Assembly: GCA_964658655.1 (NCBI GenBank)
Contig: CAZZZL010000006.1
Span: forward strand, 62,001-126,000
Direction: 5' to 3'
From: G963692885 sp964658655
Lineage (GTDB): Bacteria > Acidobacteriota > Terriglobia > Terriglobales > Acidobacteriaceae
Length of the DNA stretch: 64,000 nt
The translations under genes and the position numbers were made by a program. Positions 8,324 to 17,329 of this stretch are shown here, one piece after another. The notes beneath the pieces were generated by a model that ran no database searches, was not told the origin of the DNA, and was given only the letters and a program-made list of their open reading frames with translations. Within the stretch, counting starts at the first letter, position 1. Each line of letters starts with the position of its first letter.

Positions 8324-11266
8324 TCAGAAGTTAAAATGCACTTCGAGGAAGATGCTGCGATTGCCTCCCTCGGGTGGGCTGAATGGGCCTCCTGCAAGCG
8401 ATTGTGACTTGAAGCGCAAAGTAGGCGGTGCATCCAGGGTGCCGTTCGGTATTCCGAGGTTTCGGTAGTTAAGAGCATTATGTGCCATCACATCGAACGT
8501 CAGCGTGTACCTGCGCGCTGCCGATTTGCGAATGTCCTCCGGGCCCTGATGATTGTTGCTTAGTCCGCCGGCGCCGAGCCCGCCATCCGGAGGAGGGGGT
8601 GGTCCTGCGGGTGCCGCTCCTGTTCCGCCCTCCACACGCGAACCAATGCCTATGGTTTTGCTCAGGTGGAGGTTCAGGCCAATGTTGACGGGACCGGTTC
8701 CGAGACCGTAAGGAACGATTTGCTCCCCAGTCCCGCTCGGGCTTGCATCGAGACAGCCGTAGGGCGACGAGACATACTGGGAAGATGCGGATACGCACTT
8801 CTGTGGAGCAGCAAATGTCGGCCTTGCATTGAACTGATTGTTGCCTGTCAGATCGCTTCCGATAGTGATGTTGTACGGAGTGCCCGAATTGTAAAGAAAC
8901 ATCGGCGAAACTGATATCCCGAGAGGGGCGATGAAGCTGCCGGCGAGGACAATCCGGTGATGAATATCAAAGTTCGTGCGGCCATAGTCAAAACCCGGGT
9001 CCTGCGCGATCGAAGGAACGAACGTTACGCCCGTCGTGTCCCCTCGCGCAACGTTATAGGTATAAAAGCCGAAAAGGTTGTAGCCGCGATAGCGTGCAGC
9101 CAAACTAGCGATTATTTGATTCTGCCGATACACGCCGCCTGACTGGTATTGCATACGATTGGCCGAAGGTGTGGGTAGGGGCGTGTTCGGGTACATGCCT
9201 TCGCCCACCGTTCGAAACGAAGGTGCGCCAAGATTGTTTGTGAGGTATTGATGAACCCCCTGCGAATACAGGTAGGTGAGATTGGCAGTCATGCTTTTTG
9301 ATATCTGACGATCGATACCGACTGCCCCTTGCATATCGTTCGCTGCGTGAAAATTATTGGCGACGCTATAGGTCGTCTGCGCATTTCCGCTCGATGTTGG
9401 GTCAGCCGGTTTGATGGCCACTCCCGGGCTGCTTTCCTGATACCCGGTTGGACTTGTCACCGTATAGCCGACCTGGTTGACTCCATTCTGGTGAATGGCA
9501 GTCGTTAGATATGGTGTCCCCGTCGTCGAAGCGAAGCTGGTCGGTACTGTAAATCTTTGATAAAACCAGCCGTAGCCGGCTCTCAGAACTGTTTTGCCCG
9601 CCTTTCCGTTGGTCGAATCCAGTGCGTAGGCAAGTGAGAGTCGCGGAGCCCAATCGTTCTGATCATGAATGCGATTCTGCGCCTCCCAACGTGACCCGTA
9701 ACTGAAGGTAAACCGAGGATCGACCTTCCAATCATCCTGATAGAAAAGAGCTGCTTCGAACAATGTAACCCCCGCCGTCGGATCCTTTACTTGTGTCACC
9801 GCGTACGTTTGCGGGGTCTTATTGAGATAGCTCGTCGTCGATTGAAACGTGTAAGCGCCATTTGTTCCCGCATCGCTGTAGTTCGCATCCCGGTACACCC
9901 GCGCTCGACCGCCGAATGTAATTCCATGGTTGCCTGCGATTGCGTTCAGATCATCCTTAAGTTCAAAATCATCCTGGTTGTCGCGCCCATCTCCTGGGTT
10001 GCTGCCGCCGTCGGTGAACGCGCCCTGTACTGCTACTGTTGGTGATCTGTATTGCGCGGTCTGCTTTGTGCGGATACGGCGATAATCAAGGCGAATGTTG
10101 TCTACGATTGTTTTGCTCAGCATCAGGCTGTCACTGATCTGAAATTCGTTTGTGAGGCTATGCGTGTTGTAGGCCTGCAGGGGCAGATCGGTCTCTCCTA
10201 CGCCCTGGTTCTTATTGGCATCATGGTTGAAGTTGTAACGAAGGCTTAGTGTATTGGCTTGTCCTAGCTGCAAGTCGACGCGCTGACTGAGATCCAAACC
10301 AGAATTAGGATTGTTCAGTGCCTGGCTGGAGGTCGACCCATTCGGATTGGAAGAAGTGATACTGGCGGGATCAGTTGCATTCACGACACTTGTGTTCTGG
10401 TGGTTACGGCTGAAGACACTGAAGAAGTATGAAGCGCGTTTCGACAATGGGCCGCTGAGACTACCTTTCAGGTCATACGAGAAATAGCCTGGCGATGCTT
10501 CACTCAAGAGTGGATTGCGTGAGTTAAAGGCCGAATCATTCCCCCGGGCGCCAATTTGACCGTGCAATTTGTCTGTTCCGGGTTTGGTAAAGACTTCGAT
10601 ACGTCCGTATCCTAGGCGGTCATACTGCGCGGAGAAGGGATTCTGATTGACACGAATCTCTCGGATCGAAGACTTCGGGGGGAGTTGGCCGCCGGCAAGT
10701 CCGTCGATATAGATTTCGCCACCACTTGGCCCTGCCGCAGGACCTGCCAGTGCCTGTAGGTCACTCAAGAGTTCGTCTGGATCGTCAGAGAGTGCGTCTA
10801 GATCCCTACCCCTGATTATGAGCGCATTCGCGTTGTCCTCTGGACCTGTTCCGACATTCAGATTTTCTGCATCCACCTCAATCTGTTGCGGCAGGGTTGC
10901 AATGGAGAGCGTGACATCCAGTTGCACGTCCCCATTGGCTGGCAGGATGATTCCACCCCTCTCAAATGGGGAAAAGCCTGTTGCTGTTACGTATACCGTA
11001 TAAGATCCGGCGGCAAGCCCGAGCGAATCGTAGGCGCCGGAGGAGCTGGTAAAAATCTGCTTCGCTGATCCCTTTGCGGAACTGATGACGACACTCGCAT
11101 TTAAAACGGCAGCACCCGATGGATCTTTGACCATTCCCCGGATTGAGCCCGACTGATGCATCGCAGCCTGACCGAAGCAGTCATGAGAGAAAGAAACACC
11201 AAAAGCCATCATGCAAAGGATGCAGCCGAGAAGACGATGGAAAATCGAGCGATCATTCTTTCTCAT
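8324..11266 (-). CDS. TonB-dependent receptor 1, Oar-type
   Basis: A 980-residue outer-membrane receptor. A signal peptide (residues 1-33, ending near CFGQA) is followed by a carboxypeptidase-regulatory-like beta-sandwich (GSIRGMVKDPSGAAV, about 40-120). A plug-like region comes next (EIYIDGLAGGQLPPKSSIREI, about 185-215), then a long beta-barrel ending in aromatic FLEVHFNF, as expected for BamA recognition. It differs from the other three receptors in lacking the LPLNGRN plug motif. It also has a Gly/Pro-rich low-complexity loop with PPPPP near residue 900. Its ATG overlaps the TGA of the MFS gene upstream (ATGA), so receptor and transporter are probably made together. None of the LacI-type sites found at the other receptors is seen here. 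The substrate is unknown. Confidence 0.9.
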   Translation of the reverse strand: MRKNDRSIFHRLLGCILCMMAFGVSFSHDCFGQAAMHQSGSIRGMVKDPSGAAVLNASVVISSAKGSAKQIFTSSSGAYDSLGLAAGSYTVYVTATGFSPFERGGIILPANGDVQLDVTLSIATLPQQIEVDAENLNVGTGPEDNANALIIRGRDLDALSDDPDELLSDLQALAGPAAGPSGGEIYIDGLAGGQLPPKSSIREIRVNQNPFSAQYDRLGYGRIEVFTKPGTDKLHGQIGARGNDSAFNSRNPLLSEASPGYFSYDLKGSLSGPLSKRASYFFSVFSRNHQNTSVVNATDPASITSSNPNGSTSSQALNNPNSGLDLSQRVDLQLGQANTLSLRYNFNHDANKNQGVGETDLPLQAYNTHSLTNEFQISDSLMLSKTIVDNIRLDYRRIRTKQTAQYRSPTVAVQGAFTDGGSNPGDGRDNQDDFELKDDLNAIAGNHGITFGGRARVYRDANYSDAGTNGAYTFQSTTSYLNKTPQTYAVTQVKDPTAGVTLFEAALFYQDDWKVDPRFTFSYGSRWEAQNRIHDQNDWAPRLSLAYALDSTNGKAGKTVLRAGYGWFYQRFTVPTSFASTTGTPYLTTAIHQNGVNQVGYTVTSPTGYQESSPGVAIKPADPTSSGNAQTTYSVANNFHAANDMQGAVGIDRQISKSMTANLTYLYSQGVHQYLTNNLGAPSFRTVGEGMYPNTPLPTPSANRMQYQSGGVYRQNQIIASLAARYRGYNLFGFYTYNVARGDTTGVTFVPSIAQDPGFDYGRTNFDIHHRIVLAGSFIAPLGISVSPMFLYNSGTPYNITIGSDLTGNNQFNARPTFAAPQKCVSASSQYVSSPYGCLDASPSGTGEQIVPYGLGTGPVNIGLNLHLSKTIGIGSRVEGGTGAAPAGPPPPPDGGLGAGGLSNNHQGPEDIRKSAARRYTLTFDVMAHNALNYRNLGIPNGTLDAPPTLRFKSQSLAGGPFSPPEGGNRSIFLEVHFNF

Positions 11267-12507
11267 GCTGTAACCGGTAAAGCCGCGTTGAGGTCTCTTG
11301 CAGTTTGTGTCTCGGGCACGAGCAGTTGGAAGGCAACAGCGGCAAGCAATGCGAGTGCTGCAAAGCCGATGAATGTCGGGTTGAAGCCGAAATGCTGCAG
11401 CACAAAGCCTGAGACGATAGGGCCAACGACTCCACCGATCGCCTGCGAGGTTGCGAAGACGCCGAGCAACGAGTTGAACCGAGCCTTCCCGCGTGTCAGA
11501 TCAGCAGCAAAAGCGACGATTGCGACGCTATAGATGCCGGCACCGATGCCATCGAGCGATTGGAGAAATACCACCATGTGCGGATTGTGTGCCAGCGTAT
11601 AAGAAAGGATTCGAAAGGGCAGAACCCAGAAGGCGATGGCCATGACTGGCTTTCTACCCCACGAATCACAGAGGCGTCCGGTAGCCCAGGCCACCGGCAC
11701 CATGACCAGCTGCGCTGATAAGACCGTGAATGTGGTCAGTGCGCTTGATCCGCCCAGTTGCTTGATATAGAGCGCAGTAACGGGGAGTATCGGCGCGTTT
11801 GCAAGGTGGAACAAACCGACGGCGAGCAGCAGGAACAGTACGGTACGATCCCGCAGGATCGCGCTCGACTTCACTCCTTGCTGCTTGCCGTCACCAGATG
11901 CCATCTCTTCATCGAGCTCTCCCTTACGCATCCAGTAAACAGAGAATGCACCGACCACTGATGCGATCGCGACAGAGTAGAAGATGGATGCGCTGCCAAA
12001 ATACCGGACCGCAACAAATGCCAGGAGTGCGGCGACGATGTTTCCTGCGTGGTTCCATCCCTGGTTTTCACCCAGCGTCCGATTCAGCGCCTTGTAGCCG
12101 ACCAGCGCCAGCGCCAGCGCTCCAAGGACTGGAATGAAAATGCTCTGAGCAGCTCCGGATAGGAACAGCAGCGTGTCGATCCACAGCGCCGTGTGCGGCA
12201 GGAACGGAATCACGCCAAAACAGATTCCCACGGCAATCGAGGCAACAAAGAAGAGCAGACGCCGACTCTTAATATGGTCGACCAGAACACCCGCAGGTGT
12301 CTGGAAGAGCAGCGTCCCCAGCCCTAAGAGCGCGGTCGCCAGTCCTATCTGGTCGTAGCGCCAGCCGGCCTCTCGCAGAAATGTATTCAGGATGGGTAGG
12401 ACAACGGCCACTGCTTCGGCTTGAAAGAAGTTGGCTGCGTTGAGACCAATCCGGCTTCGCAGTGAGTAGCTCTTGTCAGCTGGTCCACTCTGGTTCTTCT
12501 CCATCAT
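11263..12507 (-). CDS. MFS transporter
   Basis: A 414-residue protein with about 12 hydrophobic segments. The major-facilitator loop signature between helices 2 and 3 is GVLVDHIKSRR, and the matching second-half loop is GRLCDSWGRKP. The N-terminus MMEKNQSGPADKSYSLRSRIG is cytoplasmic. The gene sits first in a two-gene unit with TonB receptor 1 and overlaps it by ATGA. This suggests the receptor brings a compound into the periplasm and this carrier moves it over, or exports across, the inner membrane. Direction and substrate cannot be decided from sequence. The start could be either of two adjacent ATGs (12507 or 12504). Confidence 0.9.
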   Translation of the reverse strand: MMEKNQSGPADKSYSLRSRIGLNAANFFQAEAVAVVLPILNTFLREAGWRYDQIGLATALLGLGTLLFQTPAGVLVDHIKSRRLLFFVASIAVGICFGVIPFLPHTALWIDTLLFLSGAAQSIFIPVLGALALALVGYKALNRTLGENQGWNHAGNIVAALLAFVAVRYFGSASIFYSVAIASVVGAFSVYWMRKGELDEEMASGDGKQQGVKSSAILRDRTVLFLLLAVGLFHLANAPILPVTALYIKQLGGSSALTTFTVLSAQLVMVPVAWATGRLCDSWGRKPVMAIAFWVLPFRILSYTLAHNPHMVVFLQSLDGIGAGIYSVAIVAFAADLTRGKARFNSLLGVFATSQAIGGVVGPIVSGFVLQHFGFNPTFIGFAALALLAAVAFQLLVPETQTARDLNAALPVTA

Positions 12508-12717
12508 GCGAGACAGAAGTGCACACGAGTGGCCATGCCGGATTCATCTCATTACCGCTTCATTTCAGCTGTTTAGCGGAGCCGCGCTCAGCGACCGTGG
12601 GCGAATGTGTTCGCATTTCCCTCACAGCGTGACCGCTCACAGCACACATAACCTGATCGTTTAGAACCTTTCAAGTCCAAGGATGAGTGATTTCTTGCAT
12701 TTACGCCCATACCTATT

Positions 12718-12733
12718 TGGCCAATGGAATGCT
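12718..12733 (+). promoter_or_regulatory. Candidate sigma-54 (-24/-12) promoter
   Basis: TGGCCAATGGAATGCT has the -24 GG and -12 GC with exactly 10 bases between them, and TGGC/TGC match the consensus core. A start about 12 bases downstream would leave an untranslated leader with the GGAGAA ribosome site of the proline-rich protein gene (ATG 12763). The first bases of the -12 element and positions 5-6 of the -24 element do not match consensus, so this is a candidate only. Confidence 0.4.
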
Positions 12734-12762
12734 TCTCACCTAAACGCAACACGGAGAAGTTC

Positions 12763-13464
12763 ATGAAACCCATTCGTCTCTCTCTCATCGCAGCACTCAG
12801 TCCTGCTTTCGCGCTGTCAGCCTTCTGCCAGACGCCACCGCCCGCTCCGCCTGCAGCAAACGTATCCGCACCACAGCCGCCTCGCCCTGCGCTACCGTCC
12901 CGAAACGGAGTAGCAACTTCGCACAGCGGTAGAGTGAGCTCCATCATCTATGGACCCCAAGGGGAAGTGCAGGGTCTCACGTTACGAAATGGTATAGCGG
13001 TCACCTTACCGCCTGAACTCGCCATGCGCCTGCAGTCGAACGTCAATCGAGGAACTCGCGTGCAGGTGAGCGGCATACAACGAATGATCGCGGGGCAGGC
13101 AAGTCTCGTCGCTCAAAGCATCACCGCCAATGGTCAAACCTTCGTTGCGGCAGCACCTGTAGTCGATCGCGTTCCTGGAGCCCCGATCACGGGCCCTGCG
13201 ATGGCCGCAGGAGCGCCACCACCACCACCACCACCGGGTCCGGCAGGCCCTCTGGCCCCGCGACGCGCAGCTGATCGTGGGCCGGGCGCACCTCCACCTC
13301 CGGCCGGCGCAGCTGAGCCGCCGCCGCCGCCACCGCGGAATGCAAGGCCTCCTGCGCCTCCTCCACCAATGCAAACCTCGGGCATACCGACTCCACCGCC
13401 AGGCCCGACAACTGCAGATACGCCGGCGCCCCCACCACCCGACGCGTCTGCACCGCAGATGTAA
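12763..13464 (+). CDS. Exported proline-rich protein with a small beta domain
   Basis: ATG 12763 is preceded by GGAGAAG and begins a good signal peptide (MKPIRLSLIAALSPAFALSA, cleavage near FCQ). The mature protein starts with a short Pro-rich linker. A roughly 70-residue region (about 50-125) resembles the DUF5666/OB-like fold: GRVSSIIYGPQGEVQGLTL, then RGTRVQVSGIQ and SLVAQSITANG. From about residue 140 to the end it is dominated by PPPPPP runs broken by Gly, Ala and Arg. Such tails are extended and common in surface proteins. The function is unknown. The candidate sigma-54 promoter directly upstream makes it a possible target of the NtrC-type regulator at 5270-6643. Confidence 0.75.
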   Translation: MKPIRLSLIAALSPAFALSAFCQTPPPAPPAANVSAPQPPRPALPSRNGVATSHSGRVSSIIYGPQGEVQGLTLRNGIAVTLPPELAMRLQSNVNRGTRVQVSGIQRMIAGQASLVAQSITANGQTFVAAAPVVDRVPGAPITGPAMAAGAPPPPPPPGPAGPLAPRRAADRGPGAPPPPAGAAEPPPPPPRNARPPAPPPPMQTSGIPTPPPGPTTADTPAPPPPDASAPQM

Positions 13465-13826
13465 CGGAGCATGCCATGTGAACATGCGCATCCCTGCTTG
13501 AGTTTCGGCTTTATTTCTTGATTACCGGGTGCGTGTGCTCACCTGGATTTCCTCTCGGACCGGGCCGTTTGAAATCAGCTTGCGGGGCAGCAATCATTGG
13601 GCTGATTGCTGCTCTCGCATATCAGGCGCTTCAGAAATTTCTTCAACGCTTCGCAAAATCATGAACGCGATGGCGCATTTAGACATCGTAAGAGAGCGCC
13701 ATGCTCGCAGTGACATCAAGGAGAAGTATGAGTGAACTAAGGCTTCATTTTTCCTAGCAGTGATTGCCGCCCGATCTCTTGCTGTCCGAGTTTTTCAGCC
13801 GTCCCCTTACTACCAGGAGCATCTCT
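13465..13826. other. Intergenic region upstream of the metallophosphoesterase operon
   Basis: About 360 bases. One tiny frame, ATG 13728 to TAG 13757 (MSELRLHFS), follows GGAGAAG closely and could be a leader peptide, but the spacing is short and I do not call it. No clear promoter or terminator was found. Confidence 0.4.
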
Positions 13827-14990
13827 ATGACGACTGCACCACCTTTGCCTCTTTTCCAACCCCGACCACCAGACGCAGCCGGCGTCATCTCGTGGATCCA
13901 CATTGGTGATCTGCATATGACCAAAGCCGGCGAGCAGAATGACCTTGACTTTAATGCCATCGTTGACGAGATCAATCGCGTCTTTGCTGCGTCGATCTCA
14001 TTTGTCTATATCCCGGGGGACGTGGCGGACGATGGAAGTGCTTCCGCATACACCATTGTGCGGAAGGCGCTTGACCGTCTCGAGACCCCGTGGTGTTCGA
14101 TCATTGGCGATCATGATGTCCATGAGAAAAGTTTTGAAAACTATCTAGCCTTCATGGCGCACGCCAGGCAATATGCCTTTGTCATTGGTCAGGTACGTTT
14201 CGTTGCACTGAATGCTTTTGATATTCCTGACCCCGGTTCTTTTTCCCTTCTGGGCGACCAGCTCGATTGGGCTGAAGAACAGCTTCGACAAGCAGGCCAG
14301 AAGCAGCAGGCAACAGTTATCTTCCTGCACTGCTATCCAAGTGATCTCAAGCAGGGAGGAGAGCGTTTAGGTGACCTGGTAGCATCCCCATCCGTCCGTC
14401 TCATCGACATGGGTCACACCCACTACAACGAACTCGCAAACGATGGACAGACGCTCTACACAGCCACTCGCTCAACAGGCCAGATTGAAGAAGGACCGGT
14501 TGGCTTCTCGGTCACGAATATAGACGGAGCAGTAATCAGCTGGAAGTTTCTCCCGTTAAATGAAGTACCGGCCGTCATGATCACTTCTCCCGCCGATGAG
14601 CGCTTCATCACAGACGCCACACTCGACGGGCATGTCACTGAGAACAGAATCCTGATTCGGGCGAAGGCCTGGTCCGATAGTCCGATCAGAACAGTAGTGG
14701 CCAGGCTGGCAAGTCAAGAAGTCTCGATGTCCATGGTTGCCGGGAGCAATGTGTGGCACGCAGAGGTGGATCGAAAAGATCTCTCTGAAGGCGTACATCA
14801 GCTCACCGTCATCGCGACGGACGAGAACGGCCTGGAGGCAGACGACAGCATACGTCTGGTTCTCGGAGCCGCAGCCTACAAGGCTCCACCGCGGACTGAG
14901 CGCGATCAGGACAACGCCATCGAAGCATGGCCGGAACGTGGCCTGCTGGGCACTCAACTCGGTCCCAATAAAAACGGAAGAAAGTGGTAA
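13827..14990 (+). CDS. Calcineurin-like metallophosphoesterase with a C-terminal beta-sandwich
   Basis: ATG 13827 is chosen because AGGAG lies 9 bases upstream; the longer frame has no ribosome site. The metal-binding motifs appear in family order. They are IHIGDLHM (D and H, about 25-32), PGDVADDG, IGDHDVH (the GNHD motif with Asp for Asn), LHCYP and MGHTHYNE. After about residue 250 a fibronectin/Ig-like domain begins (AVMITSPADERFI to DDSIRLVLG). There is no signal peptide, so the enzyme is probably cytoplasmic. The substrate is unknown; phosphodiester or phosphomonoester hydrolysis is the family activity. The ArsB-like transporter gene starts at the very next base after its TAA, so the two are in one operon. 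Confidence 0.88.
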   Translation: MTTAPPLPLFQPRPPDAAGVISWIHIGDLHMTKAGEQNDLDFNAIVDEINRVFAASISFVYIPGDVADDGSASAYTIVRKALDRLETPWCSIIGDHDVHEKSFENYLAFMAHARQYAFVIGQVRFVALNAFDIPDPGSFSLLGDQLDWAEEQLRQAGQKQQATVIFLHCYPSDLKQGGERLGDLVASPSVRLIDMGHTHYNELANDGQTLYTATRSTGQIEEGPVGFSVTNIDGAVISWKFLPLNEVPAVMITSPADERFITDATLDGHVTENRILIRAKAWSDSPIRTVVARLASQEVSMSMVAGSNVWHAEVDRKDLSEGVHQLTVIATDENGLEADDSIRLVLGAAAYKAPPRTERDQDNAIEAWPERGLLGTQLGPNKNGRKW

Positions 14991-16283
14991 ATGCCAGCTC
15001 ACCTCTTACTTCCTCTTATTGTTGCCGTCAGCATCATGCTGATGTTGATCCGCCCACGCGGCATCTCCGAAGTCTGGTGGATCTCAGGCGGAGCGCTGCT
15101 GTTGGTCGCGCTACGACTGGTGCCGCTCAAGCTGGCCGGGAAGGCCGTAGCAGAGGGCAGCGACGTTTATCTGTTTCTGATCGGCATGATGCTACTGAGT
15201 GAGCTGGCTCGCGAACAGGGTGTCTTCGATTGGGTGGCGTCAGTTGCAGTCCGCGGAGCAAAAGGCAGCTGCTCGCGACTCTTCCTGCTCGTCTACGGCG
15301 TCGGCACTCTCGTGACCATCTTCATGTCAAACGATGCGACGGCGGTCGTGCTGACACCTGCCATTCTTACTGCTGTTCGAAAAGCGAAAGTATCGCCGCT
15401 TCCATACCTGTTTGTCTGCGCGCTGATTGCGAATGCCGCAAGCTTTGTTTTGCCTATTTCAAATCCCGCGAATCTCGTCGTTTTTCATACAGGTATGCCG
15501 CCTCTAGGCACGTGGCTGGCAGACTTCGGTGTGCCATCGCTGCTTTCAATTGGCGTCACCTTTCTAGTGATGCGTTTCATGTTCCGCAAGGATCTGCGAA
15601 ACAGCATCGACTGTGAAGTCGAAGATGCGAAACTGAGCGCGAATGGCAAACTGGTCCTCGCCGGTCTGGCTCTGATGATCGGTGTGCTTCTAACAGCTTC
15701 TGCTTTCAGAAAAGATCTGGGACTACCCACATGCCTTGCCGCACTGGTAATTACAGCCGCTGTGTCTATCAAGGCAAAAAGCAATCCGATCCGGCTCGCA
15801 CGCGAGATCAGCTGGGCAACACTCCTGCTGGTTGCAGGACTATTTGTAATGGTCGATGCGGTCGAGAGTCAGGGTGCATTGCAGATTACACAGCAGTGGC
15901 TCGCCTGGGCATCCAGCCTCGGCCAGAATCTCGGCGCATTGATCGTTGGCTTCGCGGTCGGGATAGCCAATAACGTCGTCAACAATCTGCCTCTTGGCCT
16001 CATCGCAGGCGGCACCATCCAGGCGGCGCACACCAAGGGGCTGATGGCCAATGCTGTCCTGATTGGTGTCGACCTGGGGCCGAATCTTTCCGTAACGGGG
16101 TCATTGGCGACTATCCTCTGGCTGCTTGCCCTGCGTAAAGACACGACCAATGACGCCGGCGGAGAGAAGCTCGATGTAAGTTTCTGGAAATTTCTCAAGG
16201 TCGGTGCCGTGGCCATGCCATTCGCGCTTGCTGCTGCGCTCGGCGGAGCTATGCTGATGCAGCTGTTCGTTGGACATCACTAA
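14991..16283 (+). CDS. ArsB/NhaD-type ion transporter (IT superfamily)
   Basis: A 430-residue polytopic protein with about 11 hydrophobic helices. The two re-entrant repeats typical of arsenite-pump and sodium/proton-antiporter-like members of the ion transporter superfamily are visible. They are MSNDATAVVLTPAIL near residues 108-122 with NAASFVLPISNPANL near 145-160, and in the second half NNVVNNLPLGL near 325-335 with GPNLSVTGSLATIL near 360-375. No arsR or arsC is nearby, so arsenite export is not supported by context, and phosphate, carboxylate or ion transport is equally possible. ATG 14991 abuts the stop of the metallophosphoesterase gene, so expression is coupled. Confidence 0.85.
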   Translation: MPAHLLLPLIVAVSIMLMLIRPRGISEVWWISGGALLLVALRLVPLKLAGKAVAEGSDVYLFLIGMMLLSELAREQGVFDWVASVAVRGAKGSCSRLFLLVYGVGTLVTIFMSNDATAVVLTPAILTAVRKAKVSPLPYLFVCALIANAASFVLPISNPANLVVFHTGMPPLGTWLADFGVPSLLSIGVTFLVMRFMFRKDLRNSIDCEVEDAKLSANGKLVLAGLALMIGVLLTASAFRKDLGLPTCLAALVITAAVSIKAKSNPIRLAREISWATLLLVAGLFVMVDAVESQGALQITQQWLAWASSLGQNLGALIVGFAVGIANNVVNNLPLGLIAGGTIQAAHTKGLMANAVLIGVDLGPNLSVTGSLATILWLLALRKDTTNDAGGEKLDVSFWKFLKVGAVAMPFALAAALGGAMLMQLFVGHH

Positions 16284-16300
16284 AGATATTGGAGAAGACT

Positions 16301-16747
16301 ATGAACGCCGGTTGGATTATCCCCTTCATTATCCTGGGTGGCGCGCTGCAGAGTTGTGGCGCGGCCATGAACGGGCAACTCAATAAGTATGTCGTGAATC
16401 CCTGGCTCGCGGCGGCAATCTCGTTCGCGCTCATCACCTTCTTTTTCACCAGTGCGGCGTTAATTCATCCAAGTCCGCTGCCGACGCAGAAGGAGTTGGC
16501 TGCACTGCCCTGGTGGGCCGTAGTCGGCGGATTAGTTGGCGCTGTTCAGGTCTACGCCGGTCTCACACTGGTAAATAAAATCGGTGCGGGCCCGTTCGTC
16601 GGCTTTACGGTCACAGCCGCACTCATTACTTCACTCTTCATCGATCATTTCGGCTGGTTCAGAATGCAGCAGCACCCCCTGAACGCCGGCCGCATTATCG
16701 GTGGCCTTCTCCTGGTCGGGGGAATAAGCCTGATTGCCAAGTTTTGA
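16301..16747 (+). CDS. DMT-superfamily small membrane protein, YdcZ/DUF606 type
   Basis: A 148-residue protein with about five hydrophobic segments and a conserved AMNGQLNKYV N-terminal motif, the usual form of the YdcZ (DUF606) branch of drug/metabolite transporters. ATG 16301 is preceded by GGAGA at 16291-16295, so the frame four codons longer is not used. It is the last gene of the metallophosphoesterase/ArsB-like operon, 17 bases after the preceding stop. Such proteins often act as pairs or homodimers. The substrate is unknown. Confidence 0.8.
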   Translation: MNAGWIIPFIILGGALQSCGAAMNGQLNKYVVNPWLAAAISFALITFFFTSAALIHPSPLPTQKELAALPWWAVVGGLVGAVQVYAGLTLVNKIGAGPFVGFTVTAALITSLFIDHFGWFRMQQHPLNAGRIIGGLLLVGGISLIAKF

Positions 16748-17329
16748 ACATCGAAATCCATATCGTGATGAGCTCTGGCGTAAAGGTGACGGGCACGAAG
16801 ATTGTGCTCGCTACATATCTCTAAAAGCCGTCACTTCAGACGGCTAAATCTAAAGCAGGAATGGTAAGTTTGCACTTTCGAAAGCACCTTCGGTGTGAAG
16901 CATATTGATGCCCTCTGCTGGCGATCGAGGCTATTCAGCTAGCGTTCGACGATGGCTGCTATGCGAATGCGGCTTTTGCGGATCCAACTCGACCTGGAGG
17001 ACATCGGGATACTTTAACCGGTCCTACCATTCCTGATTTCAGTGACTGGCGACACTGTCTCCAGTTCTTTGTTCAGACTTTCATTCATCGTGCCTGGAGC
17101 TGAAGCCCTCAAGTGTGCTGCCTCCACTTGAAGAAGATGACGGCAAGAACAAGCGATTCGCAAGGCCAAGAGTCCAGTTGCTCGTCGCTGGGGCATCGAG
17201 AGCGATCCGAGAGGCCACCACGCTCCCGGCGGAGACGAACCACTCAACCGGCGATATTTCTTCGGCTGTATTGATAGCTCTGTTGCAAATAAAGTTAATC
17301 CGATTTCTTTTGCCGCCGATAGTCCTCTC
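16748..17329. other. Intergenic region with a weak hairpin
   Basis: About 580 bases between the YdcZ-like gene and the outer-membrane barrel gene. Besides the 7-bp hairpin at 16826-16845 I see no conserved element, and the short frames lack ribosome sites. Confidence 0.4.
16826..16845 (+). terminator. Weak hairpin, possible terminator
   Basis: AGCCGTC, six-base loop, GACGGCT: a perfect 7-bp stem about 80 bases after the YdcZ-like gene. No T-run follows on the + strand, so it may instead be a transcript-end stabiliser. Confidence 0.3.

Noticed and set aside
13134..13491. Gly-rich and Arg/Trp-rich minus-strand frames opposite the polyproline tail
   Set aside because: They are reverse complements of CCG/CCA proline codons; the composition explains them.
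14991..16283. Arsenic-resistance operon
   Set aside because: The transporter is ArsB-like, but no arsR, arsC or arsM gene lies beside it, and its operon partners are a phosphoesterase and a YdcZ-like protein.
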